A DNA stretch of 64,000 nucleotides from Schlesneria sp. DSM 10557 (GCF_041860085.1 NZ_CP124747.1:806001-870000); one strand, 5' to 3'; shown: positions 51,901-61,698, numbered from the stretch's first letter. The notes: generated by a model from the sequence alone, not told the origin. A program made the numbers and translations.

Positions 51901-53275
51901 AGTGAAGCGTGATCCCCGCGAGATGCCTGAGAAGCGACAAAGCCAGGGAACGTCCAAGGATTCGGCCCAGGACCCGCAGCGCAAGACGCAAAAGCAAAAC
52001 GAGAAAACGGATTCCACCGCTGACAAACGAAAAACAGCAACTCCAGACTCAGTCGAACAATCCGATGAGCCTAGTGGAGATGAGAAAAACTCGCTGAAGA
52101 AGCCGCCCAAATCGGATGCCGGAAAAAAAACGAATCCTGAAAGGACTCCCAAACAGACGCCAGGCGATCCATCGAAGGGATCTGACGACAAATCAGACTC
52201 GTCATCGGATCCGGCAGGTGCCAAGACAACGCCTGAGTCGGAAACCGATGTGAACGAAGGTTCTGACTCAGATAGCGAACCGTCTTCACAAGAGTCCGCA
52301 CAGCCGAAGCCCCAGAGCTCGAACAACAGCAAGTCCAAATCGGGTGACAAGCCGAAAGCGTCCTCTCAGGATCCCGCCGGCAAAGCCGCAGCCGATCAAG
52401 ACTCACCGGATAAAGAGGGGGAAGAGAAGGGGGATGGGGAATCGGGACCTGAAAAAGGTGCCGAGGGACATAAACCGGGAGCCCCGTCAAGCGGTGGAGA
52501 CAAATCCGATGACGACGCTCAGAGTGGATCCGATGAATCATCGGACCAAGATAAACCGGCAGGGAAAAAGCCTGACGGAAACAATGCCCGGAACGGTCAA
52601 AACAAAGAACAGAATAAGGAAGGAGCGAAAGCGGGAGACCAGCTGGGAGAAGGAAAGAAATCCGATCAAGGGCAAAAGTCTGATCAGGCTGGTGCCGGGA
52701 AAGGGGGCGGTGAAGAAGCCGGCAAGGGGGATTCATCCGGTAAGCCTTCGACGCAACCGGGGTCCAAGACTCCTGGCCGTCCCGGCAGCAATCCAAACGG
52801 CAATGGAGGAGCCATTGGCAACGACGGGGATCCTTCCGGCCCCTCGGGCGGAGACGCCAACCCCGAAGCGGGTGACGAAGTCAATCTCGACTACAACAAG
52901 CAGGCGACAGAGCTTGTGCTGCAGAAACTCAAGAAGGAACTGGACCGGGGCGACGTCGATCCCGAGTTGCTTGAGCAACTCGGCTGGACGAAGACCGAGA
53001 TGCAGCAGTTCGCCGATCGGCTCTCGCGGTACCTCAACGAGTCTAAACAGACCGAAGAGTCGCCGGAGGTGACAGCCCGGCAACAGCAGTTCAATGAGAT
53101 GTTGAAGAATCTCAACCTGCAGAAGTCGGGGTCGCAACGCACCGGCGAACAGCAACCCCAGCGAGAAGTGATCCAGATCGAATCGCAACGGAAACCTGTT
53201 CCGCCTGCCTACCGATCGGCGTACGAGAAATTCACTCGAGACATGGCACGCCAGAAAGCAACCGGCAAAAAATAG
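48974..53275 (+). CDS. Giant DUF4175-like membrane protein with disordered linker (1433 aa)
   Basis: Start ATG 48974. Two helices lie at about 35-56 and 68-88, a third at about 160-178, then a beta-rich periplasmic part (about 200-530, with VWLVYTSADGKFTQQ and PPEVALVRPEQD) like DUF4175/TIGR02302 proteins. Residues about 540-1300 are a charged, Ser/Lys/Asp/Glu/Gly-rich linker with no order expected; the end (about 1310-1430) is helical (LVLQKLKKELDRGDVDPELL). Family members are planctomycete-type and often found near MoxR/DUF58 genes, which are absent here. The role may be envelope assembly. Confidence 0.75.
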   Translation: MTTTTNSGNYVDFDEYVGLKLEKTQSTIRTTDLLTALAGVAAMFLGYLLLFVIFDQWILRDGFGPASRWVLLSTLIGATIAWLVWKVGIPSFRKVNGLFAARQIENAEPGLKSNLLNLIDLKAAGRAVNPAILKAMERRAAVRLQQVDVSNVIDHRPLVRTAYVLLAVIVLFCLYAIFSPKKISNSIWRGLLPAAKVPVSKRTEIVSVTPGDTTVPAHTPAVEVQVDLAGEIPHQVWLVYTSADGKFTQQPVELRPDDQVPTKFKGQLIGETTQGLMQDLTYSIRAGDAESEDYKLAVEQPPSAQIESIRIEFPAYMKLAPIEQQHHGEIDAWEGAKIDLQAHTNMPIRSALVQFLDDPVVGPTGEEIVTTVKQNGRSVQTDWTLALRSDGSYPKFYRIDCRTEDGRRDTSPANYGMTIRADQPPEVALVRPEQDIEAPINATVPLLIQAQDPDFELGYLYLNIERAGQKILHEQLSEGRQPRLTLKHDLQLSKLNVRQGEVLELWIEAYDNKQPRPNSRNTPKIKITVQEPVSRKQADQQLAAENQRIDDLLAEAERDQNPNPGEQSQLSEEDDSDRDRDRDNSEKRLTDPETTRQEKSDPEQQKKQEQNNETSGDERQQSGDKKAGNGGQSETGQSGQGTQKERSQSEGTRKSEGGKDQSGQQPLNSDGSQDDEALKRLLEKFEQTWKNDAQDERSAEGTNERRDSQDKQSADEPSDSQAADQNRESEPQDDVSHNDGKNGSDETDKNDAGATGDPTAERKPAPMPDKEDGRKPRTSEKDQEKLSGDEGTRKGGLKDQPENGKEESSDEKEKGSKGRGKSPEKKPAGKQPDADESTRNPERDTLKDQAETGSDPSAPNSKPAPKSEAPEGNNDDSPASPTPADDANAGGEGKEEGDDAPSDSLNETSPQQNPSKNGAKSKPKGDATDSSESSGEQEPAAESPDSIKKRADGTEQGTAKPDRDPKSNPDRVQNDKVKRDPREMPEKRQSQGTSKDSAQDPQRKTQKQNEKTDSTADKRKTATPDSVEQSDEPSGDEKNSLKKPPKSDAGKKTNPERTPKQTPGDPSKGSDDKSDSSSDPAGAKTTPESETDVNEGSDSDSEPSSQESAQPKPQSSNNSKSKSGDKPKASSQDPAGKAAADQDSPDKEGEEKGDGESGPEKGAEGHKPGAPSSGGDKSDDDAQSGSDESSDQDKPAGKKPDGNNARNGQNKEQNKEGAKAGDQLGEGKKSDQGQKSDQAGAGKGGGEEAGKGDSSGKPSTQPGSKTPGRPGSNPNGNGGAIGNDGDPSGPSGGDANPEAGDEVNLDYNKQATELVLQKLKKELDRGDVDPELLEQLGWTKTEMQQFADRLSRYLNESKQTEESPEVTARQQQFNEMLKNLNLQKSGSQRTGEQQPQREVIQIESQRKPVPPAYRSAYEKFTRDMARQKATGKK

Positions 53276-53302
53276 CCCGTCGCGAAGCGGACAAAGAAAC
53301 CC

Positions 53303-54046
53303 TTACAGCAGTGTTTCCAGCAGCATCCGGATCTTACGCAGTTCGAGTGCCCGATCCTGTCCATTCAGCAGCTCGGGCAGAATTTCGACAGAAAGTGCGC
53401 GGTTGTAATTGAACCGGCGCAACTGGCTGATGATACGGCTGTAGTCCACTTCGCCGAGGCCCACAGGGACCTGAACCTGGGTCGGCGTCGTGTCACGCAG
53501 ATGGGTGTGATAGACGTATGGAAAGACCTGATCGTAGCCCTGCCCGGCGTAGCGGCCGCAAATGTAGTAGCTGACGTCCAGTGTCAATCCCAAGCCTGGT
53601 ACCGCCTGACACAGTTCCACTGCGGTCTGAGGATCTTCCGTCAGATGGCCAGATTTGGTCTTCAGTGACAGTCGGATTCCGGCAGAGTTGGAAGCGGCAA
53701 GTCGACTGCGCAGCCGGTCAATTTCTTCGTTGAAAGGGGTCCCGAGCGTCGCGGCAGGAATGGTAATCTGGGTGATTTTCAACATTTTCGAGACTTTACA
53801 CAGGTCTTGAAAAACGTCGAGCTGGACATCTTCCTGAAGGTTCAACGCGACTGGAGTCAGCCGGGTGGTCTCTCGATAAACCTGAAAGAACTTCGTGGGA
53901 GATGCCACGATCTGAGAAGGCTTAAGATGATCGCTCGCCTCATTGAGCCAGAGTTCGATCTTGTCATATCCCAGATCTGCGGCCTGCTGACAGGCAGCCG
54001 CAAAATCGGTATTGGAAAAACACTGAGATGAGATGGCGACGAACAC
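53303..54046 (-). CDS. Sugar-phosphate isomerase/epimerase-like TIM barrel
   Basis: 247 residues if started at the GTG 54046 (FVAISSQCFSNTDFAAAC), which AAAGGAG precedes by 10 bases; GTG 54055 is also possible. AP-endonuclease-2/xylose isomerase-like motifs: KIELWLNEASDHL, LSLKTKSGHLTEDP, LTLDVSYYICG, HTHLRDTTPTQVQVPVGLGE and a final Glu in SVEILPEL. The exact substrate is unknown. It is convergent with the giant gene. Confidence 0.7.
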   Translation of the reverse strand: MFVAISSQCFSNTDFAAACQQAADLGYDKIELWLNEASDHLKPSQIVASPTKFFQVYRETTRLTPVALNLQEDVQLDVFQDLCKVSKMLKITQITIPAATLGTPFNEEIDRLRSRLAASNSAGIRLSLKTKSGHLTEDPQTAVELCQAVPGLGLTLDVSYYICGRYAGQGYDQVFPYVYHTHLRDTTPTQVQVPVGLGEVDYSRIISQLRRFNYNRALSVEILPELLNGQDRALELRKIRMLLETLL

Positions 54047-54320
54047 TTCCCACACACTCCTTTGCTCTGGGCAAGTCGCAACAACTCCGACTCCGAAAAT
54101 CAGTCCTGTGCTGATCGTTGTTGCGACACGAAAACCAATGTCAAAATACTCCGTTTAGGCGATTTCTGCAATAACGTATGGTTCTTCTCAACGTGCCATT
54201 TGCAGCTTCTTTGTGGAATCGCCGTACTTTGACGAGCAAATCGCCGATAGATACGCAAAGGAAACTCGCTTCGTTCCTGCGCGAAGTGGCGTCGTCAGCC
54301 TTTAGGGTCGGAGAGACAAG

Positions 54321-54869
54321 ATGCAAATTCGCGGATTTGTTGGACTGATTGCAATCGTCGTCGTCAGCTGTTCGGTGGGCTGTTCGATGTCCAAGTCCAC
54401 CGTTCGTGGCCAGAATCCCGATAACAACGGGCCAATCATTGGATCAGCCCCAGGTTATGGAGACTTGAAAAAGACTCCTTACCTGGGACGCCATGGTCAC
54501 CACGACTTCAAGCCTCTGGGAGGAACCGTCGACCATAACTTCGGATACGACGGCGGCTTCTACTCGGGCCCCGAGGGGTACTACACCGAGGGTAAACAGG
54601 CCTACATGGCCGATGCGTCTGGTTGCCCTCAGTGTGACAACGGACATGCCTGCCCGCCAGCAGGTTGTCGCGGTTGTGGACGGGGCTGTGGATACCGCAA
54701 TGGGATGCCACAGCACGTGCAGACGTACCAGTTCGAATGGCCTGAAAACATGGTCTATCCACCTCAGGTTGATCCCGCCGGTGGTGCAGGGGCTGGTGGC
54801 GTTCCCGCCGGAATGGTTCAGTATCCCTACTACACCCTCCGCGGCCCCACGGACTTCTTCATGAAATGA
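54321..54869 (+). CDS. Cys-rich lipoprotein (182 aa)
   Basis: Signal with lipobox VSCSVGC (Cys at about 21). The mature part has Gly/His/Tyr-rich segments and a CPQCDNGHACPPAGCRGCGR cluster followed by GCGY. Secreted planctomycete proteins with this Cys-cluster style are common and may crosslink the envelope or bind metal. No function is known. A strong terminator follows. Confidence 0.7.
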   Translation: MQIRGFVGLIAIVVVSCSVGCSMSKSTVRGQNPDNNGPIIGSAPGYGDLKKTPYLGRHGHHDFKPLGGTVDHNFGYDGGFYSGPEGYYTEGKQAYMADASGCPQCDNGHACPPAGCRGCGRGCGYRNGMPQHVQTYQFEWPENMVYPPQVDPAGGAGAGGVPAGMVQYPYYTLRGPTDFFMK

Positions 54870-54900
54870 TGCGGCCTCGTCCGGCCCACGAGTGACTGAC

Positions 54901-54940
54901 AAAAGCGATCACATGCCTGTGCGTGTGGTCGCTTTTTATT
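54901..54940 (+). terminator. Terminator of the Cys-rich lipoprotein gene
   Basis: AAAAGCGATCAC paired with GTGGTCGCTTTT around a short loop, then TTATT. It also faces the convergent 54963 gene. Confidence 0.8.
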
Positions 54941-54962
54941 TGTGCCACATTCGCAATCCAGC

Positions 54963-56576
54963 TCATTCCGACAATGAGTCCCTCTTGGTCGTCTCTGAAG
55001 AGTTGGGACGCACCCGGCGGAATAGACACTGCCCCTCCTGCTCAACCAGTCGTTCCCAATTCGGGTCCGCTTCCAGATTCATAATGAGTCCGCTCCGAAA
55101 GGCCCGGTCAACCACGATCAGGTCTACTTCGTACCGATCCAGCGACTCTCTCCAGCCGCTGCGCAACTCAATGACCTGCATATACGTCCTCCAGACGTCC
55201 GGTGGAACGAGGTGCGCATGCGAGTTCACCAGCAACTTCATCCCTGGCGGCCCGACCCATTGCAGATAGTCGCTCCATTCATAGGTTGCAAAGACCATCC
55301 CCGTCGGCGGATTTTCTGAGAGATACCGGGCAGCAAACAGTGGTGTGTAACTGGAGACCGTGACTGACGGATCCCGATGCCGATCGGCAATCACCGCTTG
55401 TCCCAGGGGACTTACCACCAGACATGTTGAAGCCGTGACGATGGAAACAATCGTCCACCGGAATGATCGCGGAGTATCCGGCAAGACTGGCCGGTAGGCC
55501 CACGAATTCCAGAGGGCAGACGCGTGCCGGGGAATCAGCAGACTGCACACGGGGATCCACCAGACGAGCATCCGGACGCTCCACAGGGAAGCAACTGCAA
55601 GTCCAACCGGCAGCAGGAACTCCCAGGCTCGAACACGTCGCGGCGTCTTGAGTCCCAGCCACGTGAGGATCACAACCGAAGCAATAAATGCCTGTCCCGC
55701 GGCATCCCGTATCGAGAGCGCCTGCCACTCGGTAAGGTCCCGGAGGTTTGGATTCGCAGAAAACCGAAGTACCTCGCGATGCAATTCCAGTCCGTACGGA
55801 TTGGCCAATGTCGCGACTGCGGAAACCAGGGTCAGCCCAAACAGGCCCCGCAGTCTACTGTCCTGAACAAGAAGTGCGAAGGAACCTGTTTTCTCGAACC
55901 GATCGACGATCCTTCCTGCACAGAGGCAGCCTAACAATCCCAGACCGATCGGAAAGGAGGGATGAAGGTTGGCCCACAGCAGAAAGATGCCGGGTATCAG
56001 GATCCAATCCCATCGCTGCGGCCGCATTGGTGACAGACGGACAAGGACGAGCACATAGCAGATCAACCCGGCCAGTTGCGGTCGCAGAATCAGAATACAG
56101 ATCCATGGCGGGACAATGAAAATCCCCAAACCGACAAGTGCAAAAACAGCGCTTTGCGTTTGCCGAAATAGCCAATAACAGAGCATGCCGCCACAGCAGG
56201 TTACGGACAGCGCGTACAGTCCCTGCAGCCCCGCCATCTGCAATCGTGGCATGCTAATCATACCATAGCCGATCAGTTGGCTGAGCCAGGGTGAGTCGAC
56301 GAAACGGATCTCACGCGAAAGGGGCAGCAGCGGTTCCGTCTTCGGAATCGACTTAGTGTCCCAAATCACTTTTCCATAACTGAGATGTCCCCAGACATCG
56401 GTGTGCCAGATCGGTTGATTGCAGAGGTGGAGAAACAGCAGACTCAATACCATCAGAATCGCGGTAGTGCAACGAGTCAGTCGCAGTCGATCAGTCCAGG
56501 CCGTGGAAACGGAGTCGTTCCTTGACAGGTCGCGTCGACGGGGTGAGCATTCGTCGATCGTCTCATGAGACGTCAT
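54963..56576 (-). CDS. Multi-pass membrane protein (537 aa)
   Basis: 537 residues with about ten membrane segments; first at 38-54 (AILMVLSLLFLHLCNQPIW), last at about 370-395. Soluble N-terminus is charged and the C-terminal 150 residues hold a globular part (VFATYEWSDYLQWVGPPGMK). The layout resembles planctomycete glycosyltransferase-like or O-antigen ligase-like proteins, but no catalytic motif is sure. It overlaps nothing and is divergent from surE. Confidence 0.65.
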   Translation of the reverse strand: MTSHETIDECSPRRRDLSRNDSVSTAWTDRLRLTRCTTAILMVLSLLFLHLCNQPIWHTDVWGHLSYGKVIWDTKSIPKTEPLLPLSREIRFVDSPWLSQLIGYGMISMPRLQMAGLQGLYALSVTCCGGMLCYWLFRQTQSAVFALVGLGIFIVPPWICILILRPQLAGLICYVLVLVRLSPMRPQRWDWILIPGIFLLWANLHPSFPIGLGLLGCLCAGRIVDRFEKTGSFALLVQDSRLRGLFGLTLVSAVATLANPYGLELHREVLRFSANPNLRDLTEWQALSIRDAAGQAFIASVVILTWLGLKTPRRVRAWEFLLPVGLAVASLWSVRMLVWWIPVCSLLIPRHASALWNSWAYRPVLPDTPRSFRWTIVSIVTASTCLVVSPLGQAVIADRHRDPSVTVSSYTPLFAARYLSENPPTGMVFATYEWSDYLQWVGPPGMKLLVNSHAHLVPPDVWRTYMQVIELRSGWRESLDRYEVDLIVVDRAFRSGLIMNLEADPNWERLVEQEGQCLFRRVRPNSSETTKRDSLSE

Positions 56577-56629
56577 AATTCGCCTGCCGACTTCGGAACA
56601 TTCTTGCTGTTCATGAAAAAGAGTTCTCT

Positions 56630-57400
56630 ATGCACATTCTTCTGGTGAATGACGACGGAATCCATGCCCCCAGCCTGCACGCCCTGTACGCAGAATTGCG
56701 TCAGTGGGGAGATGTCACAGTCGTTGCTCCTGCGATCGAACAAAGTGGTGTAGGCCATACGATTACTTATCTACACCCCCTCGTCGCACACAAGGAATAC
56801 AGAAACGGGGAATTCTTCGGATGGAAAGTGGAAGGAAGTCCCGCAGACTGCGTAAAGCTCGGGGTCCTCGAGTTTTGCCCGAAAAAACCGGATGTGATCA
56901 TCAGCGGTCTGAACGCCGGTGCCAATATTGGAATTAACGTCCTGTATTCGGGAACGGTCGCGGCAGCGATTGAAGGAGCCTTCTTCGGAATTCCGTCATT
57001 CGCTCTGTCCCAATGGATGGACGGCCCCCCTGATTTCGCAGCCAGTTCACGTCGCGCGATTCCCTTATGTCAGCACCTGCTCCCCAAGACCAGACCGGGC
57101 CAGTTGTGGAACATCAACTTTCCTCCCCCGCGGCCCGGTTGGCCACGCGGCGTTCAGTTTGTGGCGATGGGCGTGAATCGCGTCAACGAAGAAGTGGAAA
57201 AGCGAACTGACCCACGCGGCAGGCCGTACTACTGGAGCGGATTGAATCCGATTCGCAGTCATCTGCTGGATGACGGCACGGACATCAAACAGCTTCAGGA
57301 AGGGGACATCACCGTCACGCCGCTGCACTTTGATCTCACCGAGCAAATCTTTCTGAAGCAATTGCAGGCTGAAAAGTGGGATCTCCCCTGCAATCCCTGA
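56630..57400 (+). CDS. surE: SurE 5'-nucleotidase
   Basis: 256 residues. The acidic metal site is in ILLVNDDGIHAPSLHAL, the next motif in VAPAIEQSGVGHTITY, then VEGSPADCVKLG and ISGLNAGANIGINVLYSGTV. SurE releases phosphate from nucleoside monophosphates and is widespread in bacteria. Starts ATG 56630. It is usually near pcm/rpoS in proteobacteria, not here. Confidence 0.95.
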   Translation: MHILLVNDDGIHAPSLHALYAELRQWGDVTVVAPAIEQSGVGHTITYLHPLVAHKEYRNGEFFGWKVEGSPADCVKLGVLEFCPKKPDVIISGLNAGANIGINVLYSGTVAAAIEGAFFGIPSFALSQWMDGPPDFAASSRRAIPLCQHLLPKTRPGQLWNINFPPPRPGWPRGVQFVAMGVNRVNEEVEKRTDPRGRPYYWSGLNPIRSHLLDDGTDIKQLQEGDITVTPLHFDLTEQIFLKQLQAEKWDLPCNP

Positions 57401-57533
57401 AGGTACGCCGAAACCCTGCCAAGTCAGACTCACACTTTCACCACTCGCCCCATAGAAGTCTCGAAAACGCATTCACGCAAAGCCAGGTACCGATTCGATG
57501 CCGTACCTGGCTTGTTCTTCGTCCAGCACTTTC

Positions 57534-57932
57534 TCAGAAAGAAAACAGTCGACGAACCGCGACAATGTGATCGATTGAGAACGGTCCCACTTCGGCCGGA
57601 GGCCCGTCATGAGAGATCTCTCCTCCCAGCATTGCAAGCTCACCATGCTGGCTGTTCCGTGAATTTGGAAAGCCAATGAAGATGCGCCCGTCCTGAAGCC
57701 GGACTTCCACTTCAGAGGTCTCTTCGATGCCCAGACTTTCATGGACCAGTTCCGGGAAACGGGACCAGGCCCACAGCCACAGAGTCTTTTCAGGATCAAC
57801 CTTACCTGCCAGATCCACCCATTCCGCTTCGGCCTTCAATAATTCCTTTCGGGAGGCCTGACCGCACCAGGGACGGAGGACGTCGTTCAGCCAGTTCTTG
57901 CGGGACGTGACGATTTCTTCAAACAATTGCAT
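57534..57932 (-). CDS. Conserved hypothetical protein (132 aa)
   Basis: From ATG 57932 (the upstream 39 codons look spurious). Start MQLFEEIVTSRKNWLNDVLR, then LKAEAEWVDLAGKVDPEKTL and a beta part VEVRLQDGRIFIGFPNSRNS. The final strand-helix has SIDHIVAVRRLFSF. No family is recognised; the LSm-like beta stretch DGRIFIGF is only suggestive. Confidence 0.55.
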   Translation of the reverse strand: MQLFEEIVTSRKNWLNDVLRPWCGQASRKELLKAEAEWVDLAGKVDPEKTLWLWAWSRFPELVHESLGIEETSEVEVRLQDGRIFIGFPNSRNSQHGELAMLGGEISHDGPPAEVGPFSIDHIVAVRRLFSF

Positions 57933-58130
57933 ATCCAAACTTTCGAGATTCCAAACCGAACGTAATCCAGGCCCAACCGAATTGTCTGCCTCGCGCACGG
58001 GTCGTCCGCTGCTTTTGTGCGCCAGCAAACGAGTTTTCTTGCCGGGCACATGATTTCAGCCCCTGCATCGCGCCGCGACGGCAGTCTGCTCCAAACGAAC
58101 AAGCTTCAACCGGAGAACCAACCATCCCGC

Positions 58131-59813
58131 TCAATGAGCGATACGTTCCTGATCATCCTTTCCGGCAAAGTAGCGGCCGAACGCGAAAAAGACCACTGCC
58201 ATCAAGAGATACCCGACGGCAACGTTACCTGAGCGGTATATCGTCGCCGACTCCACCGCAGGTCGGGCGAACGCAAATAGAAAATCCACCACGTTCCCAT
58301 TGAGCTGGTAAGCATGGGTCAGCCCGATCGCCGCGAAGAACGCTCCGAACAGAGACCAGACCCCGGCGACGAAAAACTTGCGATCAATCAGAAAGGCAGA
58401 GATCGCGGCCAGAATCATGCAAGTGAAGATATAACCTTGCTGAAGTGAGATCATCCCATGGAGCACAAAGTCGTTCACGTTGGCACGTGGATCAACGAGC
58501 ATCTCTTGAAGCGTCTTCCCTCCGGATTTGAAGATTGCTCCTTGCGTTACAGTAAAGCCCCAAGCCGCAATCGCTGGAAACAATCCGACCGCCACTGCGG
58601 GAGCATGTTCGCGAGGTACAGCCGAGAATGCCTGCGCGGTAATGATGATTCCAATCCACAACACAATCGCAATGCCGGATTCAATCGGAATCAGACTTTC
58701 AATCAGGCTGACGGCCCCGGTCAGGCAGATCGCCGTAACGACGATTCCATTCAGTGTCGAGTATCCCGCGCGAGCCCCCAGTGCTTTCCAGCCCGGGTGA
58801 CCGATGTAGATCGTTGTGGGGAAGCAACTGCCGAAGAAGGCGGCACAGATCGTTCCGATGCCGTTTGCGGCCAGTGATGAGCGGGTATCGTACTTATCCC
58901 CTGCTGCTTCTGACGACTCGATGTTCTGGAGACTGCCGATCAGATTAAACAGGCCCATTGGGATGATGACGGAAAGCAGCCCGATCCACTGAGCGGGATC
59001 CGCCAGTCGTGCCAGAATCGCCCCCCCTGCGAATGCGGGAACATAGAAGCTCAGTTGTTTCGTCGCTTCCTGCACAGCCTGAAGATTCATGGTCGACTCA
59101 GTCATCCACGGAACGGTCGCTGGAAATACGGCAGCCAGTCCCGCCATCAGCCAAGCGATCCCCGTTCCCAGTACCACGGCGACCAACCCACCCGGCAGGT
59201 GAAACGGAAACGGCACCTGAGAAAAATAGGTGATCAGCACAATCGCCAGCGGAAGCATCGCAATCAGTGGCTTCTGGAAGATCTGCAGCGCGAAGCTCAT
59301 CGAAATGAAGCCAATCGCGATGCCGGCCAGTGTCGACAGCAATGCCGCTCGTGGGGTCCGCCGCCGCACAGCCTCAGCAACAAAAGCCCCGAAGAACTCG
59401 ATCAATCCGCTTCCCAGACACGCGACTAGCCCCATCTCCCACGCGAGTCGCGCAGCAGCCTCAGGAGTCTGTCCCTCACCCAGTGCTTTCCCGAAGGCGG
59501 GATTCATCACGAAGAAGACATAGACCAGCAAGGAGGGGGTGTTGATTCCATAGGGAAGTGCGGTCACATCGTCGCGGCCCTCTTTCAACGCCAGCCGTCG
59601 CGCCTGCCAGGCGTAGAACACGTTTCCGATCAGAATGCTGATCGCCGCCCCAGGCAGGATATGCTGATACAGCAGGTAAGCACCGTCACCTGTCATCCCG
59701 CACAGCCCTTTGCAGAGGGCCAGAATCAACAACAGTTGAATCAGATTGTCGACAAAAAGCCCGAAAAAGCCGTCCAGGTCACGACGAACGAAAAAAGGAT
59801 ATTGCTGCGTCAA
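58131..59813 (-). CDS. NCS2-type permease, AzgA-like (560 aa)
   Basis: 560 residues with 12 or more helices, starting [20 protein letters not shown]. The NCS2 family layout and the segments [40 protein letters not shown] and [20 protein letters not shown] are like AzgA and related purine/xanthine carriers (the fourth is the family's G.NT-type region). Proton-coupled uptake of purine bases is likely; the exact substrate is open. Confidence 0.75.
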   Translation of the reverse strand: MTQQYPFFVRRDLDGFFGLFVDNLIQLLLILALCKGLCGMTGDGAYLLYQHILPGAAISILIGNVFYAWQARRLALKEGRDDVTALPYGINTPSLLVYVFFVMNPAFGKALGEGQTPEAAARLAWEMGLVACLGSGLIEFFGAFVAEAVRRRTPRAALLSTLAGIAIGFISMSFALQIFQKPLIAMLPLAIVLITYFSQVPFPFHLPGGLVAVVLGTGIAWLMAGLAAVFPATVPWMTESTMNLQAVQEATKQLSFYVPAFAGGAILARLADPAQWIGLLSVIIPMGLFNLIGSLQNIESSEAAGDKYDTRSSLAANGIGTICAAFFGSCFPTTIYIGHPGWKALGARAGYSTLNGIVVTAICLTGAVSLIESLIPIESGIAIVLWIGIIITAQAFSAVPREHAPAVAVGLFPAIAAWGFTVTQGAIFKSGGKTLQEMLVDPRANVNDFVLHGMISLQQGYIFTCMILAAISAFLIDRKFFVAGVWSLFGAFFAAIGLTHAYQLNGNVVDFLFAFARPAVESATIYRSGNVAVGYLLMAVVFFAFGRYFAGKDDQERIAH

Positions 59814-60304
59814 GTGTTTCTTCCAATCAGCGGAGGGCGGATTCCAGACCAGTCTGCTGAGGCGGAGCCTTATTGAACGAGTCCAACGAGTTCGCTAGCA
59901 AGAGGAACTGAGGTCGAGCCACCTCAATTCCGCGTCGACAGGACGTTCACAGACCGTCGCAGAATATCAATGGAAAGAAACAGATGCGAGAGAACCGACA
60001 TTGAATCAGACTGCTCGGGGGATGAGCGATGAGGCAGATGCAGGTTGGCCCTTTGATTTTGAAATGAGGGCTCAGTAGATCGAGATCGCCCGTGCGCCGA
60101 CATCACTTCAATTCCCGACAGAGGGGAGTCGGATACCCTGGTTCTGGTGATTCACGCGGGCGTAATTCGGCTCTACATTCCCGGGGACGCGAAATCCGCC
60201 CCATCGAGCATCCCAACCTGGAACGTCATCCCCTGACAGCCGGTCCCGATTCACCGTTCAAGTTTGAAATCGCATACACGCCGCAATGCAACGTTTGCAG
60301 CCAA
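59814..60304. other. Intergenic gap
   Basis: About 490 bp with only short reading frames of no character. No terminator hairpin was identified with confidence. Confidence 0.35.
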
Positions 60305-60934
60305 CTATGCTAAGTCAACTCGGTCGATCCGGGTCCCTTCTGGCAGACCATCGATCTGCTGCCTGATTTGGGTACTGAAAGACCAGTAGACCTCCATGTC
60401 AGTGATTTCCTGGTTGGAGGGATCGTCGATTCCCCCCAGTCTTAATGGCTTAATGTACGCGACGCATTCTTTCGCCGCGGGAGGAGGGCCATGATTCGCA
60501 ATCCAGTCTTCGAAGAGTTCGACCTGCAACGATTCGTTCGCGTAATCCACCAGTTCAACATCAAGGAACCCCTCAAACGTTGCAGGGACATTCAGATTTT
60601 CATTCGTCGCAGGATCCAGCAACTGAATCTGAAACTGGTCGCCATCCTTGCGGCCTGTGTTGAGGGCATAAACCTGCCCTCTCCAATCCGAGGCGAACAC
60701 CAGAAGCTTCCCCTTTAACTCAGGAAACATCTCTTCCGCAATCAATGTCCATTTCTTTACCTGATCCAAAGGGAAGACCCGGAAAATCCCTTTGTTGAAT
60801 GTCATGCCGCTGTGCTTGTGAAAGAACGACTTAATGCCAGTGGCGTGCAGTTCAACCTTGTCTAGCAGAGCCGTCTCGGGAGGTGTAGCAGGCCCCGCAT
60901 CATCGCACGTATAGACTTCCTCAAACTTCCGCAT
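60305..60934 (-). CDS. SUKH/Tdi1-like (DUF1851-type) immunity-like protein (209 aa)
   Basis: From ATG 60934. N-terminus FEEVYTCDDAG, then GIFRVFPLDQVKKWTLIAEE and LVFASDWRGQVYALNTGRKD; the end has CVAYIKPLRLGGIDDPSNQE and ITDMEVYWSFSTQIRQQ. This matches the SMI1/KNR4 and T6SS Tdi1 C-terminal type. Such proteins neutralise polymorphic or T6SS toxins. No toxin is seen in the 700 bp upstream, so it may be an orphan immunity protein. A 44-codon frame upstream ending REAPDAEV overlaps the start and could be a remnant. Confidence 0.6.
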   Translation of the reverse strand: MRKFEEVYTCDDAGPATPPETALLDKVELHATGIKSFFHKHSGMTFNKGIFRVFPLDQVKKWTLIAEEMFPELKGKLLVFASDWRGQVYALNTGRKDGDQFQIQLLDPATNENLNVPATFEGFLDVELVDYANESLQVELFEDWIANHGPPPAAKECVAYIKPLRLGGIDDPSNQEITDMEVYWSFSTQIRQQIDGLPEGTRIDRVDLA

Positions 60935-61698
60935 CAGGCGCCTCCCGGTACTGGATGAACTCGACCTCACGTTCTTCCGCATTCACCATAGCATCATCCA
61001 GAAGGACCTGAGGGATTGCAATCAGGAAGTGACAATCCAGCACTTGCCATAGCATTATTCCGCTGCTTCCGGCAAGGGAATTTCAGCTTGCTTTAAGCTT
61101 TCGGGGAAGAGCTTTTACTAATTCCGTGAACCCACTGTACAACTCAAGCTCGGCATTCATGGTTGATAGAGTGTGTTTCTGATGCACCATCCGAAGATCG
61201 TCGCAGCTATCGCTATATTGTGAGAATCTTCTGGAAACGCTCCCTGCGCGACACGATCACAGACAGAGTCGACAGTCCGCTTAGCCGCCACCCGCACGAT
61301 GCAGGATTGCTGCAGTGAAATAACGAGCGAATCGATTGTCGGAATCACCGGTCGAACGAACGAAGGGCGTCAGGGACGCTGGCATCGAGCGGCAGTTCCC
61401 GCCGGAGAAGCGGCAGCAGACATGAATTCGCTTGAGTAAGAGAACTGCGAGTTTCAGAAAGCGTCTGCTGATGCGTCGTTGGTATGTGTAGAAAAGGTGC
61501 GAATTTGCAGCAAACCAGAGGCTGCTCGTACTGTTGAGTCCGGCATGAAAGTCGCGTTGATCCTCTTCGGTTCCCTTCATAAAACGCTGATGTGGACTGT
61601 GAAGTCGAAAGGGGACAACGCGCCGCTGCATCCTTTGAATGGTTGAGTCACTTGGGCTCGTCGATCAAATGCAGTTGCGAGAGGCGAAAGCAATTCGA
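60935..61698. other. Gap of about 760 bp with no clear gene
   Basis: Contains only short frames on both strands with no domain. It could hold remnants of a toxin gene or simply the promoter of the long repeat protein. Confidence 0.35.

Noticed and set aside
50571..52884. Many minus-strand and other-frame open frames in the giant gene
   Set aside because: They are shadows caused by the biased codon content (Ser, Asp, Lys, Glu, Gly) of the disordered linker.
61281..61631. 116-codon minus-strand frame
   Set aside because: Composition unlike a gene, no start signal, no motif.
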